Positions 37,613 through 47,840 of a stretch of DNA of 64,000 nt are shown here, in pieces (positions within the stretch are counted from its first letter, which is position 1; each line of letters begins with the position of its first letter). The stretch covers positions 197,593 through 261,592 of the forward strand of contig NZ_LT965958.1 of NCBI RefSeq assembly GCF_900240995.1, in the 5' to 3' direction. The stretch is from Bacillus sp. Marseille-P3661 (GTDB taxonomy: Bacteria > Bacillota > Bacilli > Bacillales > Bacillaceae_J). The notes below the pieces were generated by a model, which worked only from the letters and a program-made list of their open reading frames with translations, did no database searches and had not been told where the DNA came from. Position numbers and translations under genes: made by a program.

Positions 37613-38746
37613 ATGAATTCAAAATATGGACCGCTATTAAAATCATTTGAATTTCCAAATGGTGCACGACTAGAAAATCGCATTGTCATGGCCCCGATGA
37701 CTAATTTTTCTTCGAATGAAGATGGAACGGTATCGGATACAGAAGTAAACTACTATGCTCGTCGTGCAAAAGGACCAGGAATGGTTATCACGGCATGTAC
37801 ATATGTAACAGCAAATGGCAAAGGCTTTCATGGAGAGTTTGCGGGTCATACCGATGAAATGATCCCGAGTTTAAGAAGATTAGCAACCGCCATTAAAGAA
37901 CAAGGTGCAAAAGCTATACTGCAAATCTTTCATGGCGGCAGGATGTGCCCACCTGAATTAGTACCAAATGGGGAAACTGTAAGCGCAAGTGCAGTTGCGC
38001 CAGAATCACAAGGTGGCGGAGGAACATTGCAGGTCCCTAAAGAATTAACCAATGATGAAATTCTAGCTATTATCCACGATTTTGGTGAAACAACAAGACG
38101 TGCGATTGAAGCCGGCTATGATGGAGTTGAAATACATGGTGCGAATGGTTACCTCATTCAACAATTTTTTTCTCCGCATTCTAATCGACGTGAGGATCAT
38201 TGGGGAGGCTCAGTAGAAAAACGACTAACGTTTCCGTTAGCGGTTGTGGATGAGGTTCAAAAGGTTGTCAATCAGCATGCCGAGGAAACGTTTATCGTTG
38301 GCTACCAATTTTCACCAGAAGAAGCGGAAACACCTGGCATAACGATGGCAGATACACTTGTTTTAATCGATGCGTTAGCGAAGAAAAACTTAGATTATCT
38401 ACATATTTCTTTGCAAGATTATAAATCGAAGCCTAGACGTGGCGTAGATGATACAAGGACTAGAATGGAAATCATCCAAGATCGAATAGGCAGTCAAGTG
38501 CCGGTAATAGGTGTCGGTTCAATTCTGACAGTGGACGATGCCCTCGATGCCCTACAAACAGGGGTACCATTAATTGCGCTAGGTCGTGAGCTTATTATTG
38601 ATCCAGATTGGGTCATTAAAGTCAAAGAAGGCAGGGAAAACGAAATTGAAACAGCTTTGGATAAAAACGCTCAAGATCGTTTAGTGGTGCCAGACCCATT
38701 ATGGCAAGCGATTGTTAACACACCGGGATGGTTTCCAATGAAGTGA
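37613..38746 (+). CDS. NADH:flavin oxidoreductase, old yellow enzyme family
   Basis: A 377-residue FMN-dependent ene-reductase-type enzyme. ENRIVMAPMTNFSSNEDGTV is the FMN-binding start, FHGGRMCP carries the substrate His region, and the signature GVEIHGANGYLIQQFFSPHSN with RREDHWGGS is present. ALGRELIIDPDWVIKVKEG ends the barrel. It lacks a C-terminal iron-sulfur/FAD extension, so it is a simple OYE. ATG 37613 follows AAGGAGAGTTTGCCG. Confidence 0.9.
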   Translation: MNSKYGPLLKSFEFPNGARLENRIVMAPMTNFSSNEDGTVSDTEVNYYARRAKGPGMVITACTYVTANGKGFHGEFAGHTDEMIPSLRRLATAIKEQGAKAILQIFHGGRMCPPELVPNGETVSASAVAPESQGGGGTLQVPKELTNDEILAIIHDFGETTRRAIEAGYDGVEIHGANGYLIQQFFSPHSNRREDHWGGSVEKRLTFPLAVVDEVQKVVNQHAEETFIVGYQFSPEEAETPGITMADTLVLIDALAKKNLDYLHISLQDYKSKPRRGVDDTRTRMEIIQDRIGSQVPVIGVGSILTVDDALDALQTGVPLIALGRELIIDPDWVIKVKEGRENEIETALDKNAQDRLVVPDPLWQAIVNTPGWFPMK

Positions 38747-38940
38747 ACTTTTTAAAAGCCGTGCTCAATTAAATATTTGTTAGCGGAAAAATTCCATAAT
38801 ACAATTTGGGGTGCAAATTCATAGAAGGAATTGTACCCCCTTATTTGATTACAATGCGATATTTATTGTGGTATTAATTTTGGAGCCTTTTAAACTTGCT
38901 CCAAAACCAAATATATCTATAAATAGTAACTTAATACTCG

Positions 38941-39342
38941 TTAATTATTTTGATCATGTTCTTGCTCCGAATAAACAATCTTTTTACTTTCCCGGGACAA
39001 TGATGGTAATAACCTTACAATTATAAAGCCCGTACATCCTAAAACGGATAATAAAATCAACGCTTCATATTTGTAAATAACGTATCCAATTCCCCCTATG
39101 ATCGTTAGCAATACAAAAACATAGTGGTAAAATTTTTTCGTTCCGCAAGCTGTCCACATTTTTCGAACATACAAGTTCAATCCAACTAGTACGCAGATAT
39201 GTATATATGTAAGCGTTACAACTCTAAACAAAGCAAGGGAAAACAAAAAGAAGAAAATGGACCCAATTAATGCTCCTAGTAATATATAATCAATTTTTTT
39301 TCGATGTTCAGCCGCTGGAAGGATAGATAAAGTGTTTTTCAA
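38941..39342 (-). CDS. Small hypothetical membrane protein
   Basis: A 133-residue protein with four membrane segments (about residues 19-41, 45-57, 70-88 and 91-110) and a charged C-terminal tail ending EQEHDQNN. TTG 39342 has AAAGGAGACTGTACA upstream, a convincing site. No family recognised. Confidence 0.65.
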   Translation of the reverse strand: MKNTLSILPAAEHRKKIDYILLGALIGSIFFFLFSLALFRVVTLTYIHICVLVGLNLYVRKMWTACGTKKFYHYVFVLLTIIGGIGYVIYKYEALILLSVLGCTGFIIVRLLPSLSRESKKIVYSEQEHDQNN

Positions 39343-39479
39343 TGTACAGTCTCCTTTGAAAAATATTTTATCTCCTTTATTCCCGACTTAGATAGGTTCT
39401 ATTCAGTCCTTCTGATGTGGTTTAAAATTAAGTGAAGTGCTTGTTATAAACCTGTATCCATTTATAAAAGACTGCTGAT

Positions 39480-40019
39480 TTAATCTGCAGTCTTTTCTAA
39501 TGAGTTGTATTGTAAATGTGAGTCTATTAATTGATCAAGCTCGTGGATTTTTTTAAGTGCAGTACGATACGAAATTTTTCGGTAATGATGTTTTCCATTT
39601 GGTTCCTCATCCGCTTCGTCAGCTTTGGAGACAACAACCTGCAGGGGGGTACGATTACCTAATTTTTGAGGTAGGTATGAATCAGTATGAAGTAAAATGG
39701 CCAGCGCTATTTCTTTTGCATTTTGGCGGTCTTCACCAAGTCTAATTAGTAATTTATGTGCTCGTTCAGCACCTTTTATAGCATGGATATCGTTTTTTCG
39801 ATACTCCTCAAAATCCCATTTACCATTGCGATACCATTCGTAATGACCAATATCATGGAGCAGTGCAGCTTTTGTAGCTAGATCGGGATTGACATTGGAT
39901 TTAATGGCGAGCCTGTATGCATGATAGGCAACAGCGATGGCATGAGCAACTCCGGAGCGATTTAAATACTTTTGTGTATAAGGCTGTTTAAATAACTCTA
40001 CAAGTGTAACTCTTCTCAT
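39480..40019 (-). CDS. HD-domain hydrolase
   Basis: A 179-residue HD-superfamily metal-dependent phosphohydrolase. His in GVAHAIAVAYHAYRL, the HD pair in ATKAALLHDIGHYEW, and further His/Asp in NDIHAIKGAERA and the final Asp in VSKADEADEE make the metal site. The substrate is unknown. ATG 40019 has GGGAGGGATAAAA upstream; the longer frame to 40061 lacks a site. Confidence 0.82.
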   Translation of the reverse strand: MRRVTLVELFKQPYTQKYLNRSGVAHAIAVAYHAYRLAIKSNVNPDLATKAALLHDIGHYEWYRNGKWDFEEYRKNDIHAIKGAERAHKLLIRLGEDRQNAKEIALAILLHTDSYLPQKLGNRTPLQVVVSKADEADEEPNGKHHYRKISYRTALKKIHELDQLIDSHLQYNSLEKTAD

Positions 40020-40103
40020 TTTTATCCCTCCCGAAAAAGGTATTTCTAAATAGAATACCACTGTAGGAGTCTGAAGTCAATGGACAATTATAAGGGATAA
40101 AAC

Positions 40104-40535
40104 CTATTTAAAAATTTTTTTAATAAATCCTGCTATTCCTTTATCTTCATTTTCTGGTAATGTATATTTATAGGTTTTTTGTATGAATATTTCATCGCGA
40201 TCAATTGCGTAATCATACGCTAAAACGAGACCAATATCAGTTTCATCTTCTAAATTAGTTGTTAGCGTATAGGGGATATCGTATTGTGTAGCTAGTTTTA
40301 CATAATCCTTTAAAAAGGAATAGTTCATATTACCGTTTAAGAACAATTGAGCTTTTGGATGTTGTTTCATCAAGTCAACAACTTCCTGATAAACACCGCT
40401 TTCCCTTACTTGTGACTTTTTTAGAGCTACGACTACTCTTTCGCGTAACGTCCCCAGAAACCTTATTCGTTCTGCTTTGTTAATTTCTTTAGGACCATGT
40501 ATCCCTTGCTCTAAATAATCGTTTACATCTGTCAC
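40104..40535 (-). CDS. YueI-family (DUF1694) protein
   Basis: A 143-residue cytosolic protein matching YueI of B. subtilis: DVNDYLEQGIHGPKEINKAER at the start and an ALKKSQVRESGVY region. The function of the family is unknown. GTG 40535 has GTGAGGAAACT upstream. It lies between an HD hydrolase and a GNAT gene on the same strand. Confidence 0.8.
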   Translation of the reverse strand: MTDVNDYLEQGIHGPKEINKAERIRFLGTLRERVVVALKKSQVRESGVYQEVVDLMKQHPKAQLFLNGNMNYSFLKDYVKLATQYDIPYTLTTNLEDETDIGLVLAYDYAIDRDEIFIQKTYKYTLPENEDKGIAGFIKKIFK

Positions 40536-40631
40536 AGTTTCCTCACCCTCACTTATGTTCCTAAATATTAATATGTGTTTTATACAACTAATAATACAGT
40601 AAACCTGATAATTCCCAAGTATTTATAGCTG

Positions 40632-41072
40632 TTAATTGAGTCGATATTCCATTAATGATGTTACTTCATAAAAACCAAGCTTTTCATACATTCTTTTTGC
40701 GGGATTACCTGCGAACACATTTAAGTTGACTTTTTGAAGGCCGGTATTTTTAAAAATGAATAATGCTTGGTTAATTAGTTGTTCACCAATCCTATTCTTC
40801 CTATATTTGGGCCACACATATAGGTCGTATATAAAACCGACCATTTCATCAGAATAAAAATTACGATCTATCACTAACATAATCCATCCAAGAATTTCGT
40901 GACCATTTACTGCTACGACATAATACCCACCTTTTTTTAGTGTCTCTGTTAACATTTCTAAAGACATTAATTGATTATTCTTTATAAAACCCATTGAGCT
41001 TTCTTCTGCCAATCCTAATGACCAGTTTACAATTTGGCTTGTTTCATATTCATTTGCTAGTTTAAAGAACAT
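40632..41072 (-). CDS. GNAT-family acetyltransferase
   Basis: A 146-residue N-acetyltransferase. The acetyl-CoA motif A is LYVWPKYRKNRIGEQLINQA (about residues 86-105), with VNLNVFAGNPAKRMYEKLGF (about 117-136) as motif B. The substrate cannot be deduced. ATG 41072 is preceded by GGAGGACAATG. Confidence 0.85.
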   Translation of the reverse strand: MFFKLANEYETSQIVNWSLGLAEESSMGFIKNNQLMSLEMLTETLKKGGYYVVAVNGHEILGWIMLVIDRNFYSDEMVGFIYDLYVWPKYRKNRIGEQLINQALFIFKNTGLQKVNLNVFAGNPAKRMYEKLGFYEVTSLMEYRLN

Positions 41073-41288
41073 ACATTGTCCTCCAATTAAATGATTTCTT
41101 TATATAAGGTATTAGATGAGATCCGTGCTGTATTTGTTACATAGAGTCATTCTAAAATACTTTTTGGAATTTTACTGGAAATAATTTTGTATTGTAGAAT
41201 AGTAATTATAGGTATAAAGTTTTATATAAGAGGTATCATGCTTTATATTAATATTTTAATTTAACGAAAAAGTTGGGAGGGATTAAGC

Positions 41289-43475
41289 ATGTCTTACCTA
41301 CCCAGATATTATCGTAATATAATAAATATCGGAATCGCTTTTGTTATGATCTTGCTTTCTTTACTAAGTCCGATTGTTACAGAGGCTTCAACATCTTCGA
41401 TCACTTCCTTAACGAATCCAATTCTTTATGATGACCCGGGTCAAACATTAGGTCGGATAAAGATTGTCGTTCCTGCAGGTTCAATAAAGACAAATGATGT
41501 AATGGTCGTAAAATTACCCTATAACTTAAATGGCGGAATATCCACCGAAATATATAATGAGGATAGTGGTACTATTCCGACAGGAACCAATTATGTTTTT
41601 GTTCCGAAAAATAATAATGGATTACAAAATAATAATTTTACAATTACATCCATCGCAGGTGACGAATTTAAGCTAACAGCAACTGCTGATGCTTCCTATT
41701 CGACAGACACTGTTATTTATTTATTTTTCAATAGTGTTGATATTGACAAGGGTGATGAAGGTGCAATTGTAGTGAACTTTTCAAGTCCAGATTCTTCAGG
41801 ATTTCCTAGAGGTAGTGTTGTTGCTGGAACTGTTGTTAACAAAGGACTAGTTATAGTCTCAGCAGAGGAAGTCGTTAAAAGTAATAACTTCTTTACTTTT
41901 AAATTGCGTTTAAAGGAAGATATTTATCAATCTCTAGAAAGTGGGAATAGTTCTTTAAAATTAAAACTTCCTAAAGGCTATAAGTGGGCAATGCCAACTC
42001 AAGGCTCAGAAACAACAATTTACGGTGAAAACGTTATTTTTAATTATAATGTTACCGAAAACGAGCTTATTCTGAATGTTGAAAGTGACCAAACTACCAT
42101 TCCATCCATGTGGGAAATTCCACTTCGATATACAGTGGTAGAAGATAGTTTCATAGCTCCTGGTGATGTTATGGCGCAACTTAACGGAACGTCAAATGTC
42201 GACCATAGAGAAATCAAAGTAGGCGAATATGCTGAATATGGTGTAGCGATTTTAATAAATGATGATGTTCCTAATCTCCATAGTGGAAAAACAGATCAAC
42301 GTATTGCACCTATTGAATTTCTTGAAAGGGTTCCAGGTTCATTTATTGTGAGTCGAACATTATATCTGACAGTTCCCGCTGGCGTAAAGTGGGTTGATTA
42401 TGATACGGATCGTGATGGTATTAATCTTGGAATTCCATCACTTACAAATGATGGACGTTCGTTAAAATATAATCTAAGTGGCAGTAATGCAGATGTAGCA
42501 AAATTAAAGTTGGATAACTTAAAAGTAGCGATACAACCTGGCTTTAATGGTCCGCTGAAGATTGAAGTCGAGGGAGCAGGTATTGAGAAACAAGATATTG
42601 TTGTAGCAAATGTAAACGCTCCAGTTGATTTAACAACATCTTCTGTACCCAATGTTGATATAGGAGTAAGTAATCAAAAAGCTGCCAATATTATAATTAA
42701 AGAAAATGCTAAAGAAGCTTTAAATAAGGGCGGTACATTGGAATTCGTCTTACCTAATGGTGTCGATTTTGTGGACGTACCAACTGTGAATGTGACGAAT
42801 GGGAACCTTTTTATTGATGATGTTCGATTACGAAACAATACATTTTCATTCGTAATTGATGAGGAAAGTACTGTAGCTTCAACGATTACACTATCAAATA
42901 TTAATTTGAGAATTGATCGCAGTGTGCCAGAGGGTAACATTGACGTTCTTGTTAAAGGTTCAGCATTAATTGAAACAGTAGGTTCTTATGTATTAAATCA
43001 AAATACGTATGATTTATGGAACAATAATGATACGTATCACGAGCTTGGAATTGCTAATGTTATAACTCCAGCTCCAAGTACAGGCGGATCTTCGAAACGA
43101 GAAAAGGCTGAATTCACACTTGGAAGTACAACCTATAAAATTGGTAATCAAGTAAAAACTATGGATATTATGCCGTTTGTTGAAAAGGACCGTACGTATT
43201 TACCTGTCCGTTTTGCTGCAGATTCCATTGGTGTCGATATGGATTTTGTTATTTGGGATAACGATAGCAGAACAGTAACAATCCTAAGAGATAATCGAGT
43301 AGTCCAGCTGACGATTGGTAGTAAGGTGCTTAAATTAAACGGAATAAACGTTATGATGGACGTTCCTGCTAAAATTAGAAATGATCGCACGATTCTACCG
43401 ATCCGATTTGTAGCACAAGCTATAGGTGCGCAGGTTAGTTTTGATGAGAGCGCACGAAAGGTGACAATTAGCTAA
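41289..43475 (+). CDS. Secreted protein with C-terminal stalk domain
   Basis: A 728-residue exported protein. A signal peptide runs to about residue 34 (VTEAS). A long beta-rich region follows with repeated modules of about 150 residues (LKLPKGYKW, LEFVLPNGVDF and similar) that read like Ig-like adhesion modules. The last about 115 residues are two copper amine oxidase N-like stalk repeats (YLPVRFAADSIGVDMDFVIWD and ILPIRFVAQAIGAQVSFDE). It resembles the stalk domain of the SpoIID-type protein at 4304-6097. It is likely a surface structural or adhesion protein. ATG 41289 is preceded by GGGAGGGATTAAGC. Confidence 0.8.
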   Translation: MSYLPRYYRNIINIGIAFVMILLSLLSPIVTEASTSSITSLTNPILYDDPGQTLGRIKIVVPAGSIKTNDVMVVKLPYNLNGGISTEIYNEDSGTIPTGTNYVFVPKNNNGLQNNNFTITSIAGDEFKLTATADASYSTDTVIYLFFNSVDIDKGDEGAIVVNFSSPDSSGFPRGSVVAGTVVNKGLVIVSAEEVVKSNNFFTFKLRLKEDIYQSLESGNSSLKLKLPKGYKWAMPTQGSETTIYGENVIFNYNVTENELILNVESDQTTIPSMWEIPLRYTVVEDSFIAPGDVMAQLNGTSNVDHREIKVGEYAEYGVAILINDDVPNLHSGKTDQRIAPIEFLERVPGSFIVSRTLYLTVPAGVKWVDYDTDRDGINLGIPSLTNDGRSLKYNLSGSNADVAKLKLDNLKVAIQPGFNGPLKIEVEGAGIEKQDIVVANVNAPVDLTTSSVPNVDIGVSNQKAANIIIKENAKEALNKGGTLEFVLPNGVDFVDVPTVNVTNGNLFIDDVRLRNNTFSFVIDEESTVASTITLSNINLRIDRSVPEGNIDVLVKGSALIETVGSYVLNQNTYDLWNNNDTYHELGIANVITPAPSTGGSSKREKAEFTLGSTTYKIGNQVKTMDIMPFVEKDRTYLPVRFAADSIGVDMDFVIWDNDSRTVTILRDNRVVQLTIGSKVLKLNGINVMMDVPAKIRNDRTILPIRFVAQAIGAQVSFDESARKVTIS

Positions 43476-43531
43476 ACTTAGTGTCGTACTTGTTTTTATC
43501 TGCTGTGCACTAGCAAGTGTAAAATATGATG

Positions 43532-43570
43532 AACAGGCACCAATCGCATGGCGAGGGGTGCCTGTTTTGT
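43532..43570 (+). terminator. Terminator of the stalk-domain gene
   Basis: Ten-bp stem AACAGGCACC / GGTGCCTGTT around a 15-nt loop, with TTTGTGTG after it. Confidence 0.75.
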
Positions 43571-43660
43571 GTGTTTGTGGGTAGGGGCGGTTTGAGTCGG
43601 TTTGAGGTGAATGTTTTTTATTAGGTAGTTGTAGATTGAGCGGTTGATATCATATTACCT

Positions 43661-44232
43661 GTGAAGAGGAATCGGTCGGAAACAAAGCAAGCTCCCTTCC
43701 TTCATAGTACTGATGAAGAGGAATCAAGCATTAAAAAAGCAAGCGAAACCTCTTCTTGGGAGCGATGAAGAGGAAACAGGCATTAAAAAAGCAAATGAAC
43801 CCTCTTCATAAGGGCGATGAAGAGGAAACAGGCGCCAAAAAAGCAAGTGAACCCTCTTCATAAGGGCGATGAAGAGGAAAAAGGCATCAAAAAAGCAAAT
43901 GAACCCTCTTCATAAGGCCGATGAAGAGGAAACAGGCGCCAAAAAAGTAAACGAACCCTCTTCATAAGGCCGATGAAGAGGAAACAGGCATCAAAAAAGC
44001 AAGTGAACCCTCTTCATAAGGCCGATGAAGAGGAAACAGGCATCAAAAAATCAAACGAACCCTCTTCATAAGGCCGATGAAGAGGAAACAAGCACCCAAA
44101 AAGCAACCGACCCCTCTTCATAAAGCTGATGAAGAGGAATCGGGCATCAAAAAAGCAACCGACCCCTCTTCTTAAGGCCGATGAAGAGGAAACAGGCATC
44201 AAAAAAGCAACCGAAGCCCTCTTCATAAAATA
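43661..44232. repeat. Tandem array of about 11 hairpin-forming 52-bp repeats
   Basis: Units begin GATGAAGAGG at 43712, 43764, 43816, 43868, 43920, 43972, 44024, 44076, 44128 and 44180, a spacing of exactly 52 bp every time. A degenerate first unit begins at 43661 (51 bp before). Each unit pairs ATGAAGAGG with CCTCTTCAT across about 27 nt containing a conserved CAAAAAA core, and the units are joined by AAGGCCG or a variant. Variation sits at a few positions (for example CATC against CGCC; AAGTGAAC, AACCGACC). Reading frames in the array are low-complexity by-products. Confidence 0.9.
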
Positions 44233-44260
44233 GATGCAGTTACACATGTAACAGTAAAAA

Positions 44261-44285
44261 GCCCTTCATCATTTTGATGAAGGGC
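44261..44285 (-). terminator. Terminator-like hairpin
   Basis: Perfect 11-bp stem GCCCTTCATCA / TGATGAAGGGC, loop TTT, followed on the minus strand by TTTTTACTG. It lies about 100 bp downstream of the NERD gene. The stem resembles the GATGAAGAGG arm of the adjacent array. Confidence 0.75.
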
Positions 44286-44389
44286 AAACCTAAATAATAA
44301 AAATAAAAACTAAATGTACTAAGTCATAATTGCGCGCAACTAAAATAATTAAAAGATTTTTCCGGCTGGGCTAATAAATCTTGAATAAT

Positions 44390-45295
44390 TTATTCATAAA
44401 AAGCCCACTGATGTACTCCAATTATTTTATAATACTTTTTCAAAATCATTCTAATTCTCTCCTTTGACTTCACCACCCCGCACCAGTCAAAAATTGTATT
44501 TGTAGTGATCTTTTGACTAGGAAAGAGTCGTTGAAATTCTTCAACACACCGCAGAACAGCGTTTGTTACCGTTTCCTCATGACCGCATTCCTCGCAAACA
44601 CATTTCGTTCTACTAACAGTAATCGATAACGAGCCGCATGAAATACAGGGGATACCCTTTTGAAGCTGCTCATAATCATACGATGGCAATGATAAAATAG
44701 GGGAGTCTTTAATGTGATTCACCAGTAATTTGTCAGCAAGTATTTTGTGTTTTTTATCTAACTTGAACGGAATTGTACTTAAATTTTTCATATAACGGTT
44801 AACTTGAGAACGGAAAATCATTGGTTTGTTGAGTGGTGTTTGATATAAGGTGAATTCGGGATTGATAAAAACAACAAATGCCTGAATGGGTAACTGGTTT
44901 CCGAGGTTTTGGAGTAACTGACGAAGCATCGATTCACTTCGACTTAATTGTGTTAATGGGCTACTAATTTCCGACCTTGTCTTAGTATAAAATCGTTCAG
45001 ATTCATAAAAATAATCCCCTTCGTAATTTTTTACTTCAAAGCAATAAATCGTGTCTGATGTAATAATTAACGAATCGATTTGGAATTGAGTGCCGTTAAA
45101 TTTAAATAGTAAATCATTTAAAATATAGCAGTCACATGCAAGTTTTTCGGTAAATGAATCAAATATAACTTCACCTTCATATCCTTTTTTAAGATTTTGG
45201 TAGTGCTGCTGGTCTTTGTCTGATAAACTCATTCGCGCATTTAAAGATCTAAGAATTAGTAACTCGGCAGATTGTGATCTAGATTTGTATAGCAT
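44390..45295 (-). CDS. NERD-domain protein
   Basis: A 301-residue protein with an N-terminal NERD (nuclease-related) domain, about residues 38-150: GYEGEVIFDSFTEKL, then FQIDSLIITSDTIYCFEVKNYEGDYFYE, whose D...E-K triad is the PD-(D/E)XK-like active site. A four-Cys zinc ribbon (CISCGSL...CVCEECGH) follows at about 216-240, and a helical C-terminus. ATG 45295 has GAAAGGAGTTGAATT upstream. Function unproven; NERD proteins are presumed DNA-acting. Confidence 0.85.
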   Translation of the reverse strand: MLYKSRSQSAELLILRSLNARMSLSDKDQQHYQNLKKGYEGEVIFDSFTEKLACDCYILNDLLFKFNGTQFQIDSLIITSDTIYCFEVKNYEGDYFYESERFYTKTRSEISSPLTQLSRSESMLRQLLQNLGNQLPIQAFVVFINPEFTLYQTPLNKPMIFRSQVNRYMKNLSTIPFKLDKKHKILADKLLVNHIKDSPILSLPSYDYEQLQKGIPCISCGSLSITVSRTKCVCEECGHEETVTNAVLRCVEEFQRLFPSQKITTNTIFDWCGVVKSKERIRMILKKYYKIIGVHQWAFYE

Positions 45296-45406
45296 AATTC
45301 AACTCCTTTCTCATATTAAGTCCATTATAGTTAAAATACTGACAAATCTATCACAAACAAATGAATTTTTTGTAAAAATTGAATCCTGATAATCATTATT
45401 TAACAT

Positions 45407-45444
45407 AAAAAAACCAGATTCTTAAAAGGCAGAATCTGGTTTTT
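45407..45444. terminator. Terminator of the xpt-pbuX operon
   Basis: AAAAACCAGATTCT / AGAATCTGGTTTTT stem with an 8-nt loop and T-rich flanks on both strands. Confidence 0.9.
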
Positions 45445-45464
45445 ACATAGCCGTTGTACATTAA

Positions 45465-46784
45465 CTACGAAGCTTGTTGTTCTTTCAATTGAGTTGAAGT
45501 GTTTGCAGCTTTTTTCTCTTGTCGACTTGGAATCACATTAAATAAAATATTTAACACAATCGCTGTAATACTTCCCGCTACAATCCCGTTACTAGTAATA
45601 ATTTGAATGCTAGAAGGGAATTGCGCAAATAGTTCAGGTACAGTTGTTACGCCTAAACCCATACCTACTGAACAAGCGATAATTAGTAAGTTTCCGTTTG
45701 TTTCAAAGCTTACATTACTTAACATCTTAATACCGTACGCCACAACCATACCGAACATTGCAACCATTGCTCCACCTAGAACTGGGTCTGGAATGATAGT
45801 TGTAACCGCAGCGATTTTCGGAACAAAGCCTAAGGTAATAAGGATGAAACCTGCCATTACAATCACACTTTTTGATTTAACACCGGATAATTGAACAAGA
45901 CCCACGTTCTGTGAATAAGTGGTGTAAGGGAAGGCGTTAAAAATCCCTCCAAGTGTAATCGCTAATCCTTCAGCGCGGTATCCATTCGTAATATCCTTAT
46001 CAGTTAATTTTCGATCACAAATATTACTTAAAGCAAGATACGTACCTGTTGATTCGATTAAACCTACAATCGCAACTAAAGTCATAGTTAAAATTGGTGT
46101 GATTTCGAACTTAGGTGCACCGAAGTAAAATGGTTGAACCATGTGAATCCATTTTGCTTCACCGACGTTTGTAAAATCAACGATTCCCATAAAGTATGCA
46201 GCAATAGTACCAACAACCATACCAATTAAGATTGAAACAGATCGCAAAAATCCAGTTGTGAATTTGTTTAATAATAAAATTAAAATTAGAACACCAAATG
46301 ATAGCATTAAAAATTTAGGAGCACCAAACTCAGGATTTCCTTGACCGCCCCCCATACTATTCATAGCAGTTGGGATTAATGTAATACCGATAATTGTTAC
46401 AACAGAGCCGATTACAACCGGCGGGAAGAATTTGATTAACTTACCAAAATACTTTGCAATTAGTACAACAATGATACCTGATGCGATAATCGCTCCGTAT
46501 ACAGACTGAATGCCGTATTGACTTCCGATAGCAATCATTGGTCCTACAGCTGTAAATGTACAGCCAAGCATAACTGGTAAGCCGATACCGAAGTATTTAT
46601 TTTTCCATACTTGCAGAAGGGATGCGACTCCGCATGTTAATATATCAATCCCGATAATATATGTTAGTTGCTCGATCGTTAAGCCTAACGCTCCGCCGAC
46701 TATTAACGGTACAATAATTGCGCCAGCATACATAGCTAATACATGTTGAAAACCTAATGCGAATGTTTTAATAGAGTTTTGCAT
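45465..46784 (-). CDS. pbuX: Xanthine permease
   Basis: A 439-residue NCS2-family purine permease with 12-14 membrane segments: FALGFQHVLAMYAGAIIVPLIVGGALGL at the start, then ALSNICDRKLTDKDITNGYRAEGLA and YTTYSQNVGLVQLSGVKSKSV, the family signature. It is the second gene of an operon with xpt (36-bp gap) and fits PbuX in size. The operon is controlled by the purine riboswitch upstream of xpt. ATG 46784 has CGGAGGATTACA upstream. Confidence 0.92.
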   Translation of the reverse strand: MQNSIKTFALGFQHVLAMYAGAIIVPLIVGGALGLTIEQLTYIIGIDILTCGVASLLQVWKNKYFGIGLPVMLGCTFTAVGPMIAIGSQYGIQSVYGAIIASGIIVVLIAKYFGKLIKFFPPVVIGSVVTIIGITLIPTAMNSMGGGQGNPEFGAPKFLMLSFGVLILILLLNKFTTGFLRSVSILIGMVVGTIAAYFMGIVDFTNVGEAKWIHMVQPFYFGAPKFEITPILTMTLVAIVGLIESTGTYLALSNICDRKLTDKDITNGYRAEGLAITLGGIFNAFPYTTYSQNVGLVQLSGVKSKSVIVMAGFILITLGFVPKIAAVTTIIPDPVLGGAMVAMFGMVVAYGIKMLSNVSFETNGNLLIIACSVGMGLGVTTVPELFAQFPSSIQIITSNGIVAGSITAIVLNILFNVIPSRQEKKAANTSTQLKEQQAS

Positions 46785-46820
46785 TGTAATCCTCCGAAAT
46801 TTTAGTGTGATATGGACTTA

Positions 46821-47423
<603 letters not shown>

Positions 47424-47442
47424 TCAATTTAAGCAATAATAA

Positions 47443-47595
47443 AAGCCCAAAAAAGCTTGTTACTCATCACTAGAGTAAGCAGCTGTTTTGGGCTTGGCCT
47501 TAAAATATTATTTAAACAAAGCTTACTCGTAGTCGATTCATTTACGGTGATCGGTAGAAACTTGCTGGCCATATTCCAGCTATTATACGAGAGGT
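47443..47595 (-). promoter_or_regulatory. Purine (guanine-class) riboswitch with terminator
   Basis: The aptamer is 47526-47591 on the minus strand: P1 arms CTCGTA / TACGAG, conserved TATAAT, ATATGG, GTTTCTACC and ACCGTAAAT, and J3/1 GACTA with C at the specificity position, which means guanine, hypoxanthine or xanthine rather than adenine. Downstream a terminator (AAGCCCAAAA...TTTTGGGCTT, 47443-47496) ends in TTATTATT. The alternative antiterminator is visible: GAGTAAGC just after P1 pairs perfectly with GCTTACTC in the terminator's left half. Ligand binding should therefore switch transcription of xpt-pbuX off. Confidence 0.93.
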
Positions 47596-47787
47596 TAGTA
47601 TTAAATTATTGCTTATTGCTATTTACTTGGATTATACATGACGTTTCTGTGAAAGAAAAGTCTTTTTTGATAAAAAAACGAACAAATTAACAACTTTTTT
47701 TTATATTGTTCGTAATTTGGTAATTGAATGGAAGTGGAGTTTAGAAAATTAAGCCAGAAACTCACGTCATAATCATTGGATATGAAA

Positions 47788-47819
47788 AACCACGATAGCT
47801 ATTTACCGCTATCGTGGTT
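47788..47819 (-). terminator. Terminator of thyA
   Basis: Perfect 12-bp stem AACCACGATAGC / GCTATCGTGGTT with an 8-nt loop; minus strand continues TTTCATATCC. Confidence 0.88.
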
Positions 47820-47840
47820 GTTAGTGAAAGATTTGGATTT

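Noticed and set aside
38811..39026. 71-codon plus-strand ORF
   Set aside because: It overlaps the minus-strand membrane protein gene, which has a better start signal.
43712..44231. CRISPR array
   Set aside because: The whole 52-bp unit is conserved, including the part that would be spacer, units are joined without variable spacers, and no cas gene is nearby.
44014..44247. 77-codon minus-strand ORF
   Set aside because: It is made by the periodic repeat array and has no ribosome binding site.
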